In this document: positions 38,737-47,847 of the stretch, one piece after another
Numbering within the stretch: position 1 is the stretch's first letter
Layout of the letters: each line of letters opens with the position of its first letter
From: Sphingomonas oleivorans
Lineage (GTDB): Bacteria; Pseudomonadota; Alphaproteobacteria; Sphingomonadales; Sphingomonadaceae
Length of the DNA stretch: 64,000 bases
Assembly: GCF_003050615.1 (NCBI RefSeq)
Contig: NZ_NWBU01000010.1
Coordinates: 31,164 to 95,163 of the forward strand
Direction: 5' to 3'
Made by a program: the position numbers and the translations under genes
The notes under the pieces: model-generated
What the model saw: the letters and a program-made list of their open reading frames with translations, nothing else
Databases searched by the model: none
What the model was told of the DNA's origin: nothing

Positions 38737-39408
38737 ATGCCGATCACTGCCACTCCGACGCCGGGCAAGACGCTGCTTTCGCCGAAGGATCACACGCTGA
38801 TCCTGATCGACCATCAGTCGCAAATGTCGTTTGCGACGCACTCGATCGATGCGACGACGCTCAGGACCAACACCGCGCTGGTCGCCCATGCGGCGGCGGG
38901 CTTCGGCGTCTCGACGATCCTGACGACGGTTGCCGAGAAGAGCTTTTCGGGGCCCATCTTCGACGAGATCACCGAAGCCTTCCCCGATACCGAAGTGACC
39001 GACCGCACCTCGATGAACACCTGGGAAGATGCGAACGTCATCAAGCGCGTCAATGCGATCGGCAAGGATCGGCTGGTCTTCGCGGGGCTGTGGACCTCCG
39101 TGTGCATCGTCGGCCCGACGCTGTCTGCGCTCGACCAGGGCTATGAAGTCTATGTCATCGCCGATGCGTGCGGCGACGTGTCGAGCGAGGCGCATGCGCG
39201 TGCGATGGAGCGCATGATCCAGGCCGGCGTCCGGCCGATAACCTCGCTCCAATATATGCTCGAGCTGCAGCGCGACTGGGCGCGCACCGAGACCTATGAG
39301 CTGACCACCGGCATCGCCAAAAAATATGGCGGCGCCTATGGCCTTGGCATCATCTACGCCAAGACCATGTTCGGCGCCTCCGAGGGCGGCCACGCCCAGG
39401 CCGCCTGA
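38737..39408 (+). CDS. Isochorismatase-like cysteine hydrolase (YcaC-type)
   Basis: A 223-residue hydrolase of the isochorismatase superfamily. Asp25 (LILIDHQ), Arg90 (EVTDRTSMNTWED) and Cys123 (WTSVCIVGPTL) match the Asp/Arg/Cys arrangement described for E. coli YcaC. The tail YMLELQRDWAR is also YcaC-like, followed by an extension of about 40 residues. True substrates of this group are unknown; relatives hydrolyse amides. GGGAGA precedes ATG 38737. It is the first gene of the XapX/amidohydrolase group, but a strong stem-loop separates it from the next gene. Confidence 0.9.
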   Translation: MPITATPTPGKTLLSPKDHTLILIDHQSQMSFATHSIDATTLRTNTALVAHAAAGFGVSTILTTVAEKSFSGPIFDEITEAFPDTEVTDRTSMNTWEDANVIKRVNAIGKDRLVFAGLWTSVCIVGPTLSALDQGYEVYVIADACGDVSSEAHARAMERMIQAGVRPITSLQYMLELQRDWARTETYELTTGIAKKYGGAYGLGIIYAKTMFGASEGGHAQAA

Positions 39409-39414
39409 CCGGCT

Positions 39415-39460
39415 GGAGCAGGCCGGCCGCCCGAAACCCCTCCCCGGGCCGGCCTGCTCC
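39415..39460 (+). terminator. 14-bp stem-loop between hydrolase and XapX genes
   Basis: GGAGCAGGCCGGCC (39415-39428) pairs perfectly with GGCCGGCCTGCTCC (39447-39460) across an 18-base loop. It begins 6 bases after the hydrolase stop and ends 36 bases before the XapX start. It may be a partial terminator or an mRNA-protecting hairpin that sets the ratio of hydrolase to downstream products. No long T-run follows. Confidence 0.5.
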
Positions 39461-39496
39461 TTCCCCGCTTACGCCCGCGCCGAGGAGCCCCGCGCG

Positions 39497-39754
39497 ATGA
39501 AACCCTATCTCCTCTCGCTCGCCGCCGGCATGCTGGTCGGCATCATCTATGCCTTGCTGAACGTGAAGTCGCCGGCGCCGCCGACGATCGCGCTGATCGG
39601 CCTGCTCGGTATCCTGCTCGGCGAGCAGGCGGTGCCCATCGCCAAGCGGCTGCTCGCCGGCCGTCCGGTCATGGCCTATGTCCGGACGGACTGCGCGGCG
39701 CATGTGCTGGGTCCGCAGGCCGTGAAGCGTGACACGAACGGGTCGCGGGCATGA
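39497..39754 (+). CDS. XapX-domain small membrane protein
   Basis: An 85-residue protein. Residues 1-55 form two hydrophobic segments (PYLLSLAAGMLVGIIYALLNV; PTIALIGLLGILLGEQAVPIAK), the XapX domain, named from a sequence seen near xanthosine permease; its function is unknown. The ~30-residue tail is hydrophilic and contains one cysteine. Its stop overlaps the amidohydrolase start by 4 bases (39751-39754), so the two are made together. It lies in the inner membrane and may help transport. Confidence 0.85.
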   Translation: MKPYLLSLAAGMLVGIIYALLNVKSPAPPTIALIGLLGILLGEQAVPIAKRLLAGRPVMAYVRTDCAAHVLGPQAVKRDTNGSRA

Positions 39755-41694
39755 CCGGGCCCAACCGTCGCCAGACTCTCGCCGCCGCGGCGGTCGCCAG
39801 CCTCTTTCCCTCCATTGCCCTCGCGCGCGCCGGGAGATCGTCCATGCCGTCCTCCGACCTGATTCTCATCAATGCCAAGGTGACCACGCTGGATCGCAGC
39901 AACCCGCAGGCGGAGGCGGTCGCGATCCGCGACGGCCGCTTCCTCGCGGTCGGATCCGAGCAGGAGGTCCGCGCCGCCGCGCCCGATGCGACGGTGATCG
40001 ATGCGGAGGGGCGCCGGCTGATCCCGGGGCTGATCGACAGCCATATCCATGTCATCCGCGGCGGCCTCAATTATAATATGGAGCTGCGCTGGGAGGGTGT
40101 GCCGAGCCTCGCCGAGGCGATGGCGATGCTCAAGCGCCAGGCCGAGAACACGCCGCCGCCGCAATGGGTGCGCGTCGTCGGCGGCTTCACCGAGCATCAG
40201 TTCGCCGAGAAGCGGCTGCCGACCATCGCCGAGATCAACGCCGCCGCGCCCGACACGCCGGTGTTCATCCTCCACCTCTATGACCGCGCGCTGCTCAACG
40301 CGGCGGCGCTGCGGGCGGTGGGCTATACCAAGGACACGCCCAACCCGCCGGGCGGCGAGATCGTGCGCGACGCGGCCGGCAATCCCACCGGGCTGCTGCT
40401 CGCCCAGCCTAATGCGACGATCCTCTATGCGACGCTCGCCAAGGGGCCCAAGCTGCCGCCCGACTATCAGCTCAACTCGACCAGGCATTTCATGCGCGAG
40501 CTGAATGGGCTGGGCGTCACCAGCGTGATCGACGCGGGCGGCGGCTATCAAAACTATCCCGACGATTATGCGATCATCGAGAAGCTGCATCAGGACGGCG
40601 AGCTGAGCCTGCGCATCGCCTACAACCTCTTCACCCAGAAGCCCAAGGAGGAGTTGAAGGACTTCGCGACCTGGTCGACCAAGGTGAAGCCGGGCGACGG
40701 CGACGATACATATCGCCACAATGGCGCGGGCGAGATGCTCGTCTATTCCGCCGCCGATTTCGAGGATTTCCGCGTCGCGCGGCCCGACATGCCGCCGAAC
40801 ATGGAGGCCGATCTCGAACCCGTCATCCGCCTGCTTGCCGAGCGGCGCTGGCCGTGGCGGCTGCATGCCACCTATGACCAGACCATCTCCCGCGCGCTCG
40901 ACGTGTTCGAGAAGGTCGACAAGGATATTCCGCTCCAGGGGCTCAACTGGTTCTTCGACCATGCCGAGACGATCTCGGAGCGCAATATCGACCGTATCGC
41001 GGCTTTGGGCGGCGGCATCGCGGTCCAGCACCGCATGGCCTATCAGGGCGAATATTTCGTCGAGCGCTATGGCGCCAAGGCCGCCGAGACGACCCCGCCG
41101 ATCAAGCGGATGATGGCGGCCGGGCTACCGGTTGGCGCCGGGACGGACGCGACGCGGGTGGCGAGCTACAATCCCTGGGTGTCGCTCAGCTGGCTCACCA
41201 CCGGCAGGACGGTCGGCGGCTATCGCCTCTACCCCGTCGCCAACCGGCTCGACCGCGAGACCGCGCTGAGGCTCTGGACCGAGGCGAACACCTGGTTCTC
41301 CAACGAGCAGGGCAAGAAGGGCCAGATCAAGGCGGGCCAGCTTGCCGACCTGGCGCTGCTGTCGGACGATTATTTCTCCGTGCCCGAGGACGAGATCGTG
41401 CACCTCCGCGCCGTCCTGACGCTGCTCGGCGGCAAGGTGGTGCATGGCGAGGGCGACTATGCGCCGCTCGCGCCCGACTTGCCCAAGCCGATGCCCGACT
41501 GGTCGCCGGTCGCGACCTTCGGCGGCTATTGGCGCGCGCCCGAGGCCAAGGCCAAGCTCGCCAATGCCTGCGGCTGCGCCAGCGCCTGTTCGGTCCATGG
41601 CCATGACCATGCCGCAGCGCTGGGCGCCAATGTCCCCGCCGCCGACGTCCAGAGCTTCTGGGGCGCGATCGGCTGCGGCTGCTGGGCGGTATGA
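39751..41694 (+). CDS. YtcJ-like metal-dependent amidohydrolase with cysteine-rich tail
   Basis: A 647-residue amidohydrolase-superfamily enzyme. A Tat-like N-terminus (NRRQTLAAAAVASLFPSIALARA) suggests export. The metal-binding HxH is in LIPGLIDSHIHVIRGG, followed by GEMLVYSAADFEDF, HATYDQTISRALDVFE, WFFDHAET, PVGAGTDATRVASYNPW and the C-terminal beta part (IKAGQLADLALLSDDYFSVPEDEI). Beyond the usual end lies a ~45-residue tail with C607, C609, C613, H616, H618, H620, C642 and C644, a possible metal site. It hydrolyses an unknown amide. It is coupled by 4-base overlaps to XapX before and DoxX after it. Confidence 0.9.
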   Translation: MTGPNRRQTLAAAAVASLFPSIALARAGRSSMPSSDLILINAKVTTLDRSNPQAEAVAIRDGRFLAVGSEQEVRAAAPDATVIDAEGRRLIPGLIDSHIHVIRGGLNYNMELRWEGVPSLAEAMAMLKRQAENTPPPQWVRVVGGFTEHQFAEKRLPTIAEINAAAPDTPVFILHLYDRALLNAAALRAVGYTKDTPNPPGGEIVRDAAGNPTGLLLAQPNATILYATLAKGPKLPPDYQLNSTRHFMRELNGLGVTSVIDAGGGYQNYPDDYAIIEKLHQDGELSLRIAYNLFTQKPKEELKDFATWSTKVKPGDGDDTYRHNGAGEMLVYSAADFEDFRVARPDMPPNMEADLEPVIRLLAERRWPWRLHATYDQTISRALDVFEKVDKDIPLQGLNWFFDHAETISERNIDRIAALGGGIAVQHRMAYQGEYFVERYGAKAAETTPPIKRMMAAGLPVGAGTDATRVASYNPWVSLSWLTTGRTVGGYRLYPVANRLDRETALRLWTEANTWFSNEQGKKGQIKAGQLADLALLSDDYFSVPEDEIVHLRAVLTLLGGKVVHGEGDYAPLAPDLPKPMPDWSPVATFGGYWRAPEAKAKLANACGCASACSVHGHDHAAALGANVPAADVQSFWGAIGCGCWAV

Positions 41695-42110
41695 GCATGG
41701 CGACGCCCGCCCCCGTCGCCGCGCTGCTCGCCTCGCCCGCAACCGGCTTTGCCGCGCGCCTGGCGCTGGCGTCGCCCTTCGCGATCAGCGGGCTCATGAA
41801 GCTCGCCGACTGGCCGGGCGCGGTGGCCGAGGCCGGCGCGCTCGGCCTGTCGCCCCCCGCGCTGGTCGCAGCCGCGACGATCGCGACCCAGCTTCTCGGC
41901 TCGGCGCTGTTCCTCACCCGCCGCTTGTGCTGGCTGGGCGCAGGCATGCTCGCGGTCTTCACCATGATCGCGACGCTGATCGCCCATGCCTTCTGGCAGG
42001 CGCAAGGCCCCGAACGGGCGCACCAGATGGCGACCTTCTTCGAGCATCTCGCCATCCTCGGCGGCTTCGCCGCCGCCGCCTTGCTCGTAAATGGTGCGCG
42101 GGGTGGATGA
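41691..42110 (+). CDS. DoxX-family membrane protein
   Basis: A 139-residue protein with about four membrane helices (ARLALASPFAISGLMKLADW; ALVAAATIATQLLGSALFL; WLGAGMLAVFTMIATLIAHAFW; HLAILGGFAAAALLV). The region FAISGLMKLADWPGA matches the DoxX start. DoxX-like proteins are often linked to thiol/redox or quinone chemistry. Both ends overlap neighbours by 4 bases (41691-41694 and 42107-42110), evidence for translational coupling. Confidence 0.88.
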   Translation: MSMATPAPVAALLASPATGFAARLALASPFAISGLMKLADWPGAVAEAGALGLSPPALVAAATIATQLLGSALFLTRRLCWLGAGMLAVFTMIATLIAHAFWQAQGPERAHQMATFFEHLAILGGFAAAALLVNGARGG

Positions 42111-43510
42111 TGCGCGGGGTGGGGGGCGTGATCGCGGCAGCGACGCTGCTATGCGCACCGTCGGCGGTGCGGGCGCAGGCGGGCGAAGCCTGGAAGCCGC
42201 CGACGCTCACGACCGAGCGTTATAATGAGGATTGGTCGACGCTGGCCGATCCCGCGAACAGCCGCGGCCGCTGGACGGAGCGGTTCAAATATATCCCGCT
42301 CGATGCCGACGAGACCGCCTATCTGACAACCGGCGTCGAGGTCCGGCTGCGCCAAGAGAGCTATGACGATAATCTCTGGGGCTCCGCCGAAGCGCCCGAC
42401 GATGGCTATCTCTGGACGCGCGCGCTGCCCTATGCCGATCTCCATGTCGGCAAGGCGCGCGCCTTCGTCCAGCCGATCATCGCTTATGCTGCGGGCGTCC
42501 GACCCTCTGCGGGTCCGATCGACCAGACGCGTGTCGATCTCCTGCAGGGTTTTGCCGACATCGAAGCTGATCTTGGATCGGGCGCGACGCTCCGGCTTCG
42601 CGCCGGACGGGAGCTGATCGGGCTCGGATCGGAACGCCTCGTCGGCACGCGCTATGGCCCCAACGTGCCGCTCGCCTTCGATGGCGGCCGTGCCATCCTC
42701 CATCGGGGCCGCGCGACGCTGAATCTATTCTATGTCCGGCCGGTGGAAGCGCAGGCGGGCAGCTTCGACGACCGCACGTCGGACAGGCGCGCGCTCTGGG
42801 GCGGCTATGCGACATATGGCCTTGGGACCGCACAAGGCTTCGACCTCTATTATCTCGGCTATCGCAACGACCGAGCGAATTTCGACCAGGGGCAGGGGCG
42901 CGAGCTGCGCCATACGCTCGGGCTTCGCGCCTTCGGAACGAAGCAGGATTGGCACTGGAATCTTGAAGGCGTCTACCAGTTCGGGCGCTTCGCGGGTGCG
43001 CCGATCCGTGCCTGGTCGGTCGCGACGGAGGTCGGCCGCCAATTTGCCGACGCGCCGTTCGCCCCTGACGTCACGGTCCGCATGAATATCGTCAGCGGGG
43101 ATCATGATCCGGCCGATGGCCATCTCCAGACCTTCAACGCGCTCTTCCCGAAGGGGAAATATTTCGGCGAGCTGTCGCCGGTCGGCCCGTACAACATCGT
43201 CAACATCCATCCCGGCGTGGCGCTCGATCTCGGCCGCGGCGTCGAACTCGGCCTCGTCGGCATCTTCTATTGGCGCGAGAGCCGCGGTGATGGCGTCTAT
43301 GACGTGCCCGGCCAGCTGCTGCGCAGCGGCCGCGGCAGCACGGCTCGCTTCATCGGCAAGCAGGCGGAGGCGAGCCTGAGCTGGCAGGCAAGCCCCGAAC
43401 TGGAGCTGTCGGGATCCGTTTCCCTGTTCGCCCCCGGTGCCTTCATCCGTGACACGGGGCCGGCACGCACGATCCGCATGCTCGGCCTCGAGGCCAATTA
43501 TCGCTTCTGA
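42107..43510 (+). CDS. Alginate-export-family outer membrane porin
   Basis: A 467-residue protein. A signal peptide (VGGVIAAATLLCAPSAVRAQA) precedes a barrel rich in aromatic beta strands, beginning with ERFKYIPLDADETAYLTTGVEVRLRQESYDDNLWG and ending LGLEANYRF with a terminal Phe. RAGRELIGLGSERLVGTRYGPNVPLAFDG is typical of the alginate-export (AlgE-like) family, whose members outside Pseudomonas act as uptake porins of unknown specificity. ATG 42107 overlaps the DoxX stop by 4 bases; ATG 42110 is also possible. It probably brings the amidohydrolase's substrate across the outer membrane. Confidence 0.88.
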   Translation: MMRGVGGVIAAATLLCAPSAVRAQAGEAWKPPTLTTERYNEDWSTLADPANSRGRWTERFKYIPLDADETAYLTTGVEVRLRQESYDDNLWGSAEAPDDGYLWTRALPYADLHVGKARAFVQPIIAYAAGVRPSAGPIDQTRVDLLQGFADIEADLGSGATLRLRAGRELIGLGSERLVGTRYGPNVPLAFDGGRAILHRGRATLNLFYVRPVEAQAGSFDDRTSDRRALWGGYATYGLGTAQGFDLYYLGYRNDRANFDQGQGRELRHTLGLRAFGTKQDWHWNLEGVYQFGRFAGAPIRAWSVATEVGRQFADAPFAPDVTVRMNIVSGDHDPADGHLQTFNALFPKGKYFGELSPVGPYNIVNIHPGVALDLGRGVELGLVGIFYWRESRGDGVYDVPGQLLRSGRGSTARFIGKQAEASLSWQASPELELSGSVSLFAPGAFIRDTGPARTIRMLGLEANYRF

Positions 43511-43524
43511 AGAGGAATTCCCCC

Positions 43525-44220
43525 ATGGCGCCCCCCGCACCCGTACGGCGTGACCCTCTCGTCCCGCTGCTGATCCTCCTGTCCGCTACCACGGGCTTGA
43601 TCGACGCGGTGAGCGTGCTCGGCCTCGGCAAGGTCTTCACCGCCAACATGACCGGCAATGTCGTCTTCCTCGGCTTCGCCCTGGCGGGCGTGCCTGGCTT
43701 CGCTTGGCCGCTTTACCTGACCGCGCTCGGCTTCTTCGCGGCGGGCGCCGCTATCGCGGGGCGGATCTGCAAGGCGCATGAAGGTCGCGGGCACCGGCAT
43801 TGGCTGCTTGTCATGGCGACGTTGGAAGCGGGGCTGCTCTTGATCGCGGCGGCCTGTGCCTTGGATTACGACTATCGTTCGGCGACGCCCTCATGGGCGC
43901 TATGCGCGATGATCGCGCTCACGGCCGCCGCCATGGGCAGCCGCAACGCTACGATCCGCCAGCTCAAGGTGCCCGACCTCACGACGACCGTGCTGACGCT
44001 GACCGTCACCGGCATCGCCGCGGACTCCTCGCTGGCTGGCGGGGCCAATCCGAACCTCGGTCGCCGCGTTGCCGCCATTCTTGCCATCCTGGCAGGGGCA
44101 TTGATCGGCGCGCTGCTGCTGCGTTGGGGAGGGCTGGTCGCGCCGCTGCTACTGGCGGCCGCCGCCGACTTCGGCGCGACTTTCCTGCTCGTTCGCAACG
44201 AGGCCCCGCAGGCGCATTGA
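43525..44220 (+). CDS. DUF1275 (YoaK-type) membrane protein
   Basis: A 231-residue protein with about six membrane helices and the family start LLSATTGLIDAVSVLGLGKVFTANMTGNVVFLGFAL. GSRNATIRQLKVPDLTTTVLTLTVTGIAADSSLAGG in the second half is also conserved in DUF1275. Its function is unknown; a transport role is likely. It starts 14 bases after the porin stop and so probably closes the operon. Its stop codon directly abuts that of the convergent next gene. Confidence 0.88.
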   Translation: MAPPAPVRRDPLVPLLILLSATTGLIDAVSVLGLGKVFTANMTGNVVFLGFALAGVPGFAWPLYLTALGFFAAGAAIAGRICKAHEGRGHRHWLLVMATLEAGLLLIAAACALDYDYRSATPSWALCAMIALTAAAMGSRNATIRQLKVPDLTTTVLTLTVTGIAADSSLAGGANPNLGRRVAAILAILAGALIGALLLRWGGLVAPLLLAAAADFGATFLLVRNEAPQAH

Positions 44221-44802
44221 TCAATGCTCGATCATTCGCTCCAACCTGCGGTCGGGCACGAGCCATAGGAGAACCACTGCGGCGTAGAGGATGATCGCCA
44301 GCGTCTGGCTGACGAACGCAAGCGGCACGGCCACGATATAGAGGGCGAGGCTGATCTTGCCTTTCCAGTCGCTGCCGATTGCGCGGGCGAGTTTCGAGTC
44401 CGGGCCGTTGGCGGCGATGATCGCGCGTTCGGTCAGCTCATAGCCGATCGCCGCCATGCCCAGCACCACGCCATAGGCCGCGGTGGGCGCGGCGGCGAAG
44501 GAAGCCGCATCCAGCCAGCGAATGACGAACGGCACCAGCGATAGCCAGAACAGCAGGAACAGGTTGGCCCAGAGGACCCGGCCGTCGATCCGGTCCGTGG
44601 CCTGGAACAGATGATGATGGTTGTTCCAGTAAAGCCCGACATTCACGAAGCTCAACGCATAGGCGAAGAAGATCGGCGCGCTCGCCGACAATGCAGCGAA
44701 GCTCGCGCCATCGGGCACTTTCAGCTCCAGAACCATGATCGTGATGATGATCGCTATGACACCGTCCGTGAACGCTTCGAGCCTGCTGCTTTTCATCGTC
44801 AT
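44221..44802 (-). CDS. TMEM175-family potassium channel-like protein
   Basis: A 193-residue protein with six predicted helices and the TMEM175 signature in the first, SRLEAFTDGVIAIIITIMVLEL (R...F.DGV pattern). YWNNHHHLFQATDRIDGRVLWANLFLLFWLSLVPF is also typical. Bacterial homologues form tetrameric potassium-permeable channels. GGAGAAG lies just before ATG 44802; ATG 44796 is an alternative. It ends exactly where the convergent DUF1275 gene ends. Confidence 0.88.
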   Translation of the reverse strand: MTMKSSRLEAFTDGVIAIIITIMVLELKVPDGASFAALSASAPIFFAYALSFVNVGLYWNNHHHLFQATDRIDGRVLWANLFLLFWLSLVPFVIRWLDAASFAAAPTAAYGVVLGMAAIGYELTERAIIAANGPDSKLARAIGSDWKGKISLALYIVAVPLAFVSQTLAIILYAAVVLLWLVPDRRLERMIEH

Positions 44803-45024
44803 TCTTCTCCAAAGAGGCCCTGCTTCCACCCGAAAGGAAACTGCAATGCCCCGGCCCGACCATGCCGGCTTTCCTCATGGATGCGTCCCTCAAATGATGG
44901 GCCACACCTCATTTTGGCATATCGATACCGTCGGGGGCGTCCACTCCATCAACAGCGGCGGCTTATTGCGATGGGGGCTCACGGCCAGTTGTTCTGGCCC
45001 GGATTCGTCGCGAGGCCGGGCGGA

Positions 45025-45804
45025 TCAGGGTTTGAGCCGATAGCCCGTCCGGAATATCCACCAGAGCAGGATCAGGCAGGCCGCCATGAAGATCGTGGTG
45101 ACGGCGAGGCTGATGCCAACGCTCACGTCGCCGAGACCATAGAAGCTCCAACGGAAGCCGCTGACCAGGTAGACGACCGGATTGAAGAGGCTGATCGTCC
45201 GCCACAAGGGCGGCAGCATGTCGATCGAGTAGAAGGCGCCGCCAAGAAAAGTGAGCGGGGTCACGACGAGCGCGGGTATGATCGTGAGCTGCTCGAAATT
45301 CCTGGCCCATATCCCGATGATGAAGCCGAACAGGCTGAATGCGACCGAGGTCAGCAGCAGGAATGCCACCATCCAGCCGGGATGCAGGATACGCACCGGC
45401 ACGAAGAAAGTCGCCGTCACGAGGATGATGAGCCCGATCACGACCGACTTGGTCGCCGCCGCCCCCACATAGGCGATCACAGCCTCGCCGGACGAAAGCG
45501 GCGCCGACAGGATCTCGAAGATCGTTCCGGTGAATTTCGGAAAATAGATCCCGATAGAGGCGTTCGCGATGCTCTGCGTCAGCAATGAGAGCATGATCAG
45601 GCCGGGAACGATGAACGCGCCATAGTCGACGCCGCCGACCTGCTGAATGCGCGATCCGATCGCCCCGCCGAACACGACGAAGTAGAGCGCCGTCGTGATC
45701 ACCGGCGTTGCCACGCTCTGCCAGATCGTGCGCAGCGTCCGCGCCATTTCCGCGCGGTAGATTGTCCAGATGCCGCCCGCGTTCAAGGATAGGGACACGC
45801 TCAT
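45025..45804 (-). CDS. ABC-2 type transporter permease
   Basis: A 259-residue inner-membrane protein with six hydrophobic segments and the ABC-2 signature region ([48 protein letters not shown]). The N-terminus [32 protein letters not shown] is typical of small ABC-2 permeases of the NodJ/YadH kind, which export drugs, polysaccharides or lipids. Its start overlaps the stop of the ATPase gene by 4 bases, so the two form one exporter. Substrate unknown. Confidence 0.93.
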   Translation of the reverse strand: MSVSLSLNAGGIWTIYRAEMARTLRTIWQSVATPVITTALYFVVFGGAIGSRIQQVGGVDYGAFIVPGLIMLSLLTQSIANASIGIYFPKFTGTIFEILSAPLSSGEAVIAYVGAAATKSVVIGLIILVTATFFVPVRILHPGWMVAFLLLTSVAFSLFGFIIGIWARNFEQLTIIPALVVTPLTFLGGAFYSIDMLPPLWRTISLFNPVVYLVSGFRWSFYGLGDVSVGISLAVTTIFMAACLILLWWIFRTGYRLKP

Positions 45805-46727
45805 GCCGCACCTTCCACCAGCCTGACGAAAATGTCTTCCAGCGAGCTTTTCGTCGTCTCGAGATCGTGGAAATCGATGCCGAGATCGTCCATCCGCCGC
45901 AGCAACGAGGGAATGCCCGTATCCTCCGCATTGGCATCGAAGCTGTAGGTGAGCCGCCGGCCATCGTCATCGAGTTCGAGCCGCCAGTCGGCAAGATCTG
46001 CCGGGATGACATCCATCGGCTCCTGGAGCGCGAGCGTCAGCCGCCGCTTGCCGAGCTTTCGCATGAGGGCTGCCTTCTCGTCGACCAGGATGATGCGGCC
46101 CTTATTTATGACGCCGACCCGATCGGCCATCTCCTCGGCCTCCTCGATATAATGGGTAGTCAGGATCACGGTGACGCCTCGCGTCCGCAGGCTGCGGACC
46201 AGCGCCCACATGTCACGTCGCAGATTGACGTCGACGCCCGCCGTCGGCTCGTCGAGGAACAGCAATTCGGGTTCATGGCTGAGCGCCTTCGCGATCATCA
46301 CGCGCCGCTTCATGCCGCCGGAAAGCTCGATGATCCGGCTCTTGCGCTTTTCCCATAGCGAGAGGTCGCGCAGCAGGCGCTCGATATAGGCGGGATCCGG
46401 TCGTCGCCCGAAAAGGCCCCGGCTGAAGCAGACGGTATTCCAGACCGTCGCGAAGATATCGATCGCGATCTCCTGCGGCACGAGCCCGATCTTCGCGCGG
46501 GCGCCACGATATTCTCCAGCGATATCGTGGCCGTCGACAAGCACCTGCCCCGACGTCATGGTGACGGTGCCGCAGATGATGCTGATCAGCGTCGTCTTGC
46601 CGGCGCCGTTGGGACCAAGCAGCGCGAAGATCTCGCCCCTGTTGATTTGGAGATCGACTGCATCCAGGGCAGTGAGGCCGGACTTGTATCTTTTAGTGAC
46701 GGCGGAAGCCGATAGGATCGGCGGCAT
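45801..46727 (-). CDS. ABC transporter ATP-binding protein
   Basis: A 308-residue ATPase. Walker A is [17 protein letters not shown], the Q-loop region VPQEIAID, the signature [21 protein letters not shown], Walker [13 protein letters not shown] and the H-loop [18 protein letters not shown]. The ~80-residue C-terminal extension is of the NodI/YadG kind. It powers the permease encoded directly after it with a 4-base overlap. No dedicated regulator is adjacent. Confidence 0.95.
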   Translation of the reverse strand: MPPILSASAVTKRYKSGLTALDAVDLQINRGEIFALLGPNGAGKTTLISIICGTVTMTSGQVLVDGHDIAGEYRGARAKIGLVPQEIAIDIFATVWNTVCFSRGLFGRRPDPAYIERLLRDLSLWEKRKSRIIELSGGMKRRVMIAKALSHEPELLFLDEPTAGVDVNLRRDMWALVRSLRTRGVTVILTTHYIEEAEEMADRVGVINKGRIILVDEKAALMRKLGKRRLTLALQEPMDVIPADLADWRLELDDDGRRLTYSFDANAEDTGIPSLLRRMDDLGIDFHDLETTKSSLEDIFVRLVEGAA

Positions 46728-46894
46728 GAATGCTCCTCACTGCGATGACGCCTTCCCTATAGCAGAGAAACCGGACACGTGCGGGCGGCGTCGGCACCGT
46801 TCCCGCCATCCGTTAGCCGAAACTGTGCACCAGATAGCTGCTCACGGGCCGGCAGAGCGTGATGGCAAAGCCCGAGAGCAAGGGAAGGCGCTGC

Positions 46895-47224
46895 TCAGGC
46901 ATGGGGGTGCAGAGCGGGCGCGGATGTCCGGGTGAAGCTGCCGAGCGTGAGGTCGCCCTTGATCAGCGCGGGCAGCTCGTTCGCGAAATGCTGCATGTGC
47001 GGGCGCTCGAGATGCGCGGCCAGTTCCTCGGGCGAGCGCCAATTTTCATGGACGAACCACAGGTCCGGATCCTCGTTCGACTGGTGGACGTCATAGGCGA
47101 TGCAGCCCGGCTCGGCCCGGCTGGGCGCGATCAGCCCGGCGAGGCGCCGGCCGAGCGCCTGCGAACAGCCGGGACGCGCGCGGATGAAGGCAATGTGCGT
47201 GAGCGGAACCATCAGGGTCTCCAT
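46895..47224 (-). CDS. Antibiotic biosynthesis monooxygenase-domain protein (putative quinol monooxygenase)
   Basis: A 109-residue ferredoxin-like fold protein. THIAFIRARPGCSQALGRRLAGLIAPSRAEPGCIAYDVHQSNEDPDLWFVHENWRSPEELAAHLERPHMQHF follows the ABM/YgiN pattern exactly, including the E.W....L..H motif. Such dimers oxidise quinols or bind haem or small aromatics; the substrate is not predictable. It follows an unknown gene by 11 bases, and an AraC-type activator diverges from that gene. Confidence 0.9.
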   Translation of the reverse strand: METLMVPLTHIAFIRARPGCSQALGRRLAGLIAPSRAEPGCIAYDVHQSNEDPDLWFVHENWRSPEELAAHLERPHMQHFANELPALIKGDLTLGSFTRTSAPALHPHA

Positions 47225-47235
47225 CGATAAGGGAA

Positions 47236-47613
47236 TCAGAATCGGCGGCGGCCGTGGCCGATCAGCCGATAGGCTTCGTCGACGAGTGCCAGCGGAAAGC
47301 CCGCCGCGACGAAGCGGTCGATTTCGGACGGCGCGATCGCATAGCCTCGCTCGCGGAGCAGTATGCCCAGCCGGCGCAGGCTTTCGAGGCGCGGATCGGC
47401 GAGCGGAGCGGCCTGGGCAAGGCCGAGAAGCCGGCCGATCATTCGCCGGACCGGTCCGGCCGGCATGATGCTGGTCAGCGGGTCCCGCCGCGACAGATGA
47501 AGCACGCGCAGTTCCGTCTCCGAGAAGCGGCACTGCGGCCGGGCGGCAGGCGCGACCGGCGGGTCGTCCAAGGCCGGGATCGCCCAGGCGTCGTCGAACT
47601 GACGGTAAGCCAT
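47236..47613 (-). CDS. Hypothetical 125-residue protein
   Basis: A soluble protein of unknown family. The middle (FSETELRVLHLSRRDPLTSI) and C-terminal half (LESLRRLGILLRERGYAIAPSEIDRFVAAGFPLALVDEAYRLIG) look helical and genuine. ATG 47613 follows a plausible GGAGG (minus strand, just upstream). It is directly followed by the ABM-domain gene and divergent from an AraC-type gene, so the three probably form one regulatory unit. Confidence 0.65.
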   Translation of the reverse strand: MAYRQFDDAWAIPALDDPPVAPAARPQCRFSETELRVLHLSRRDPLTSIMPAGPVRRMIGRLLGLAQAAPLADPRLESLRRLGILLRERGYAIAPSEIDRFVAAGFPLALVDEAYRLIGHGRRRF

Positions 47614-47717
47614 CTTTACCTCCGCTGCTGATCGATGGGCATATGCGATGTCGTGGATGGCCGTGGACCGATCGGGGCGGTCGCGCGTCGGCCTGTTCCG
47701 TCGGCCATGTTAATGCA

Positions 47718-47737
47718 CCGCCCGGTCCATCGGGCGG
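47718..47737. promoter_or_regulatory. Inverted repeat in AraC divergent promoter region
   Basis: CCGCCCG and CGGGCGG flank six bases in the 234-base gap between the divergent unknown gene and the AraC-type gene. It could be an operator or an mRNA hairpin. Seen directly; role inferred. Confidence 0.3.
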
Positions 47738-47847
47738 TAGCCGGATGCTCCGGACTTATTGCACGATCCTACGAAATGATTGCTTGGCCGTGGGGATGGG
47801 CTTGCGGACATGGCCATGCAATGAAAGGATTTTGGCGGAGGTGACCG

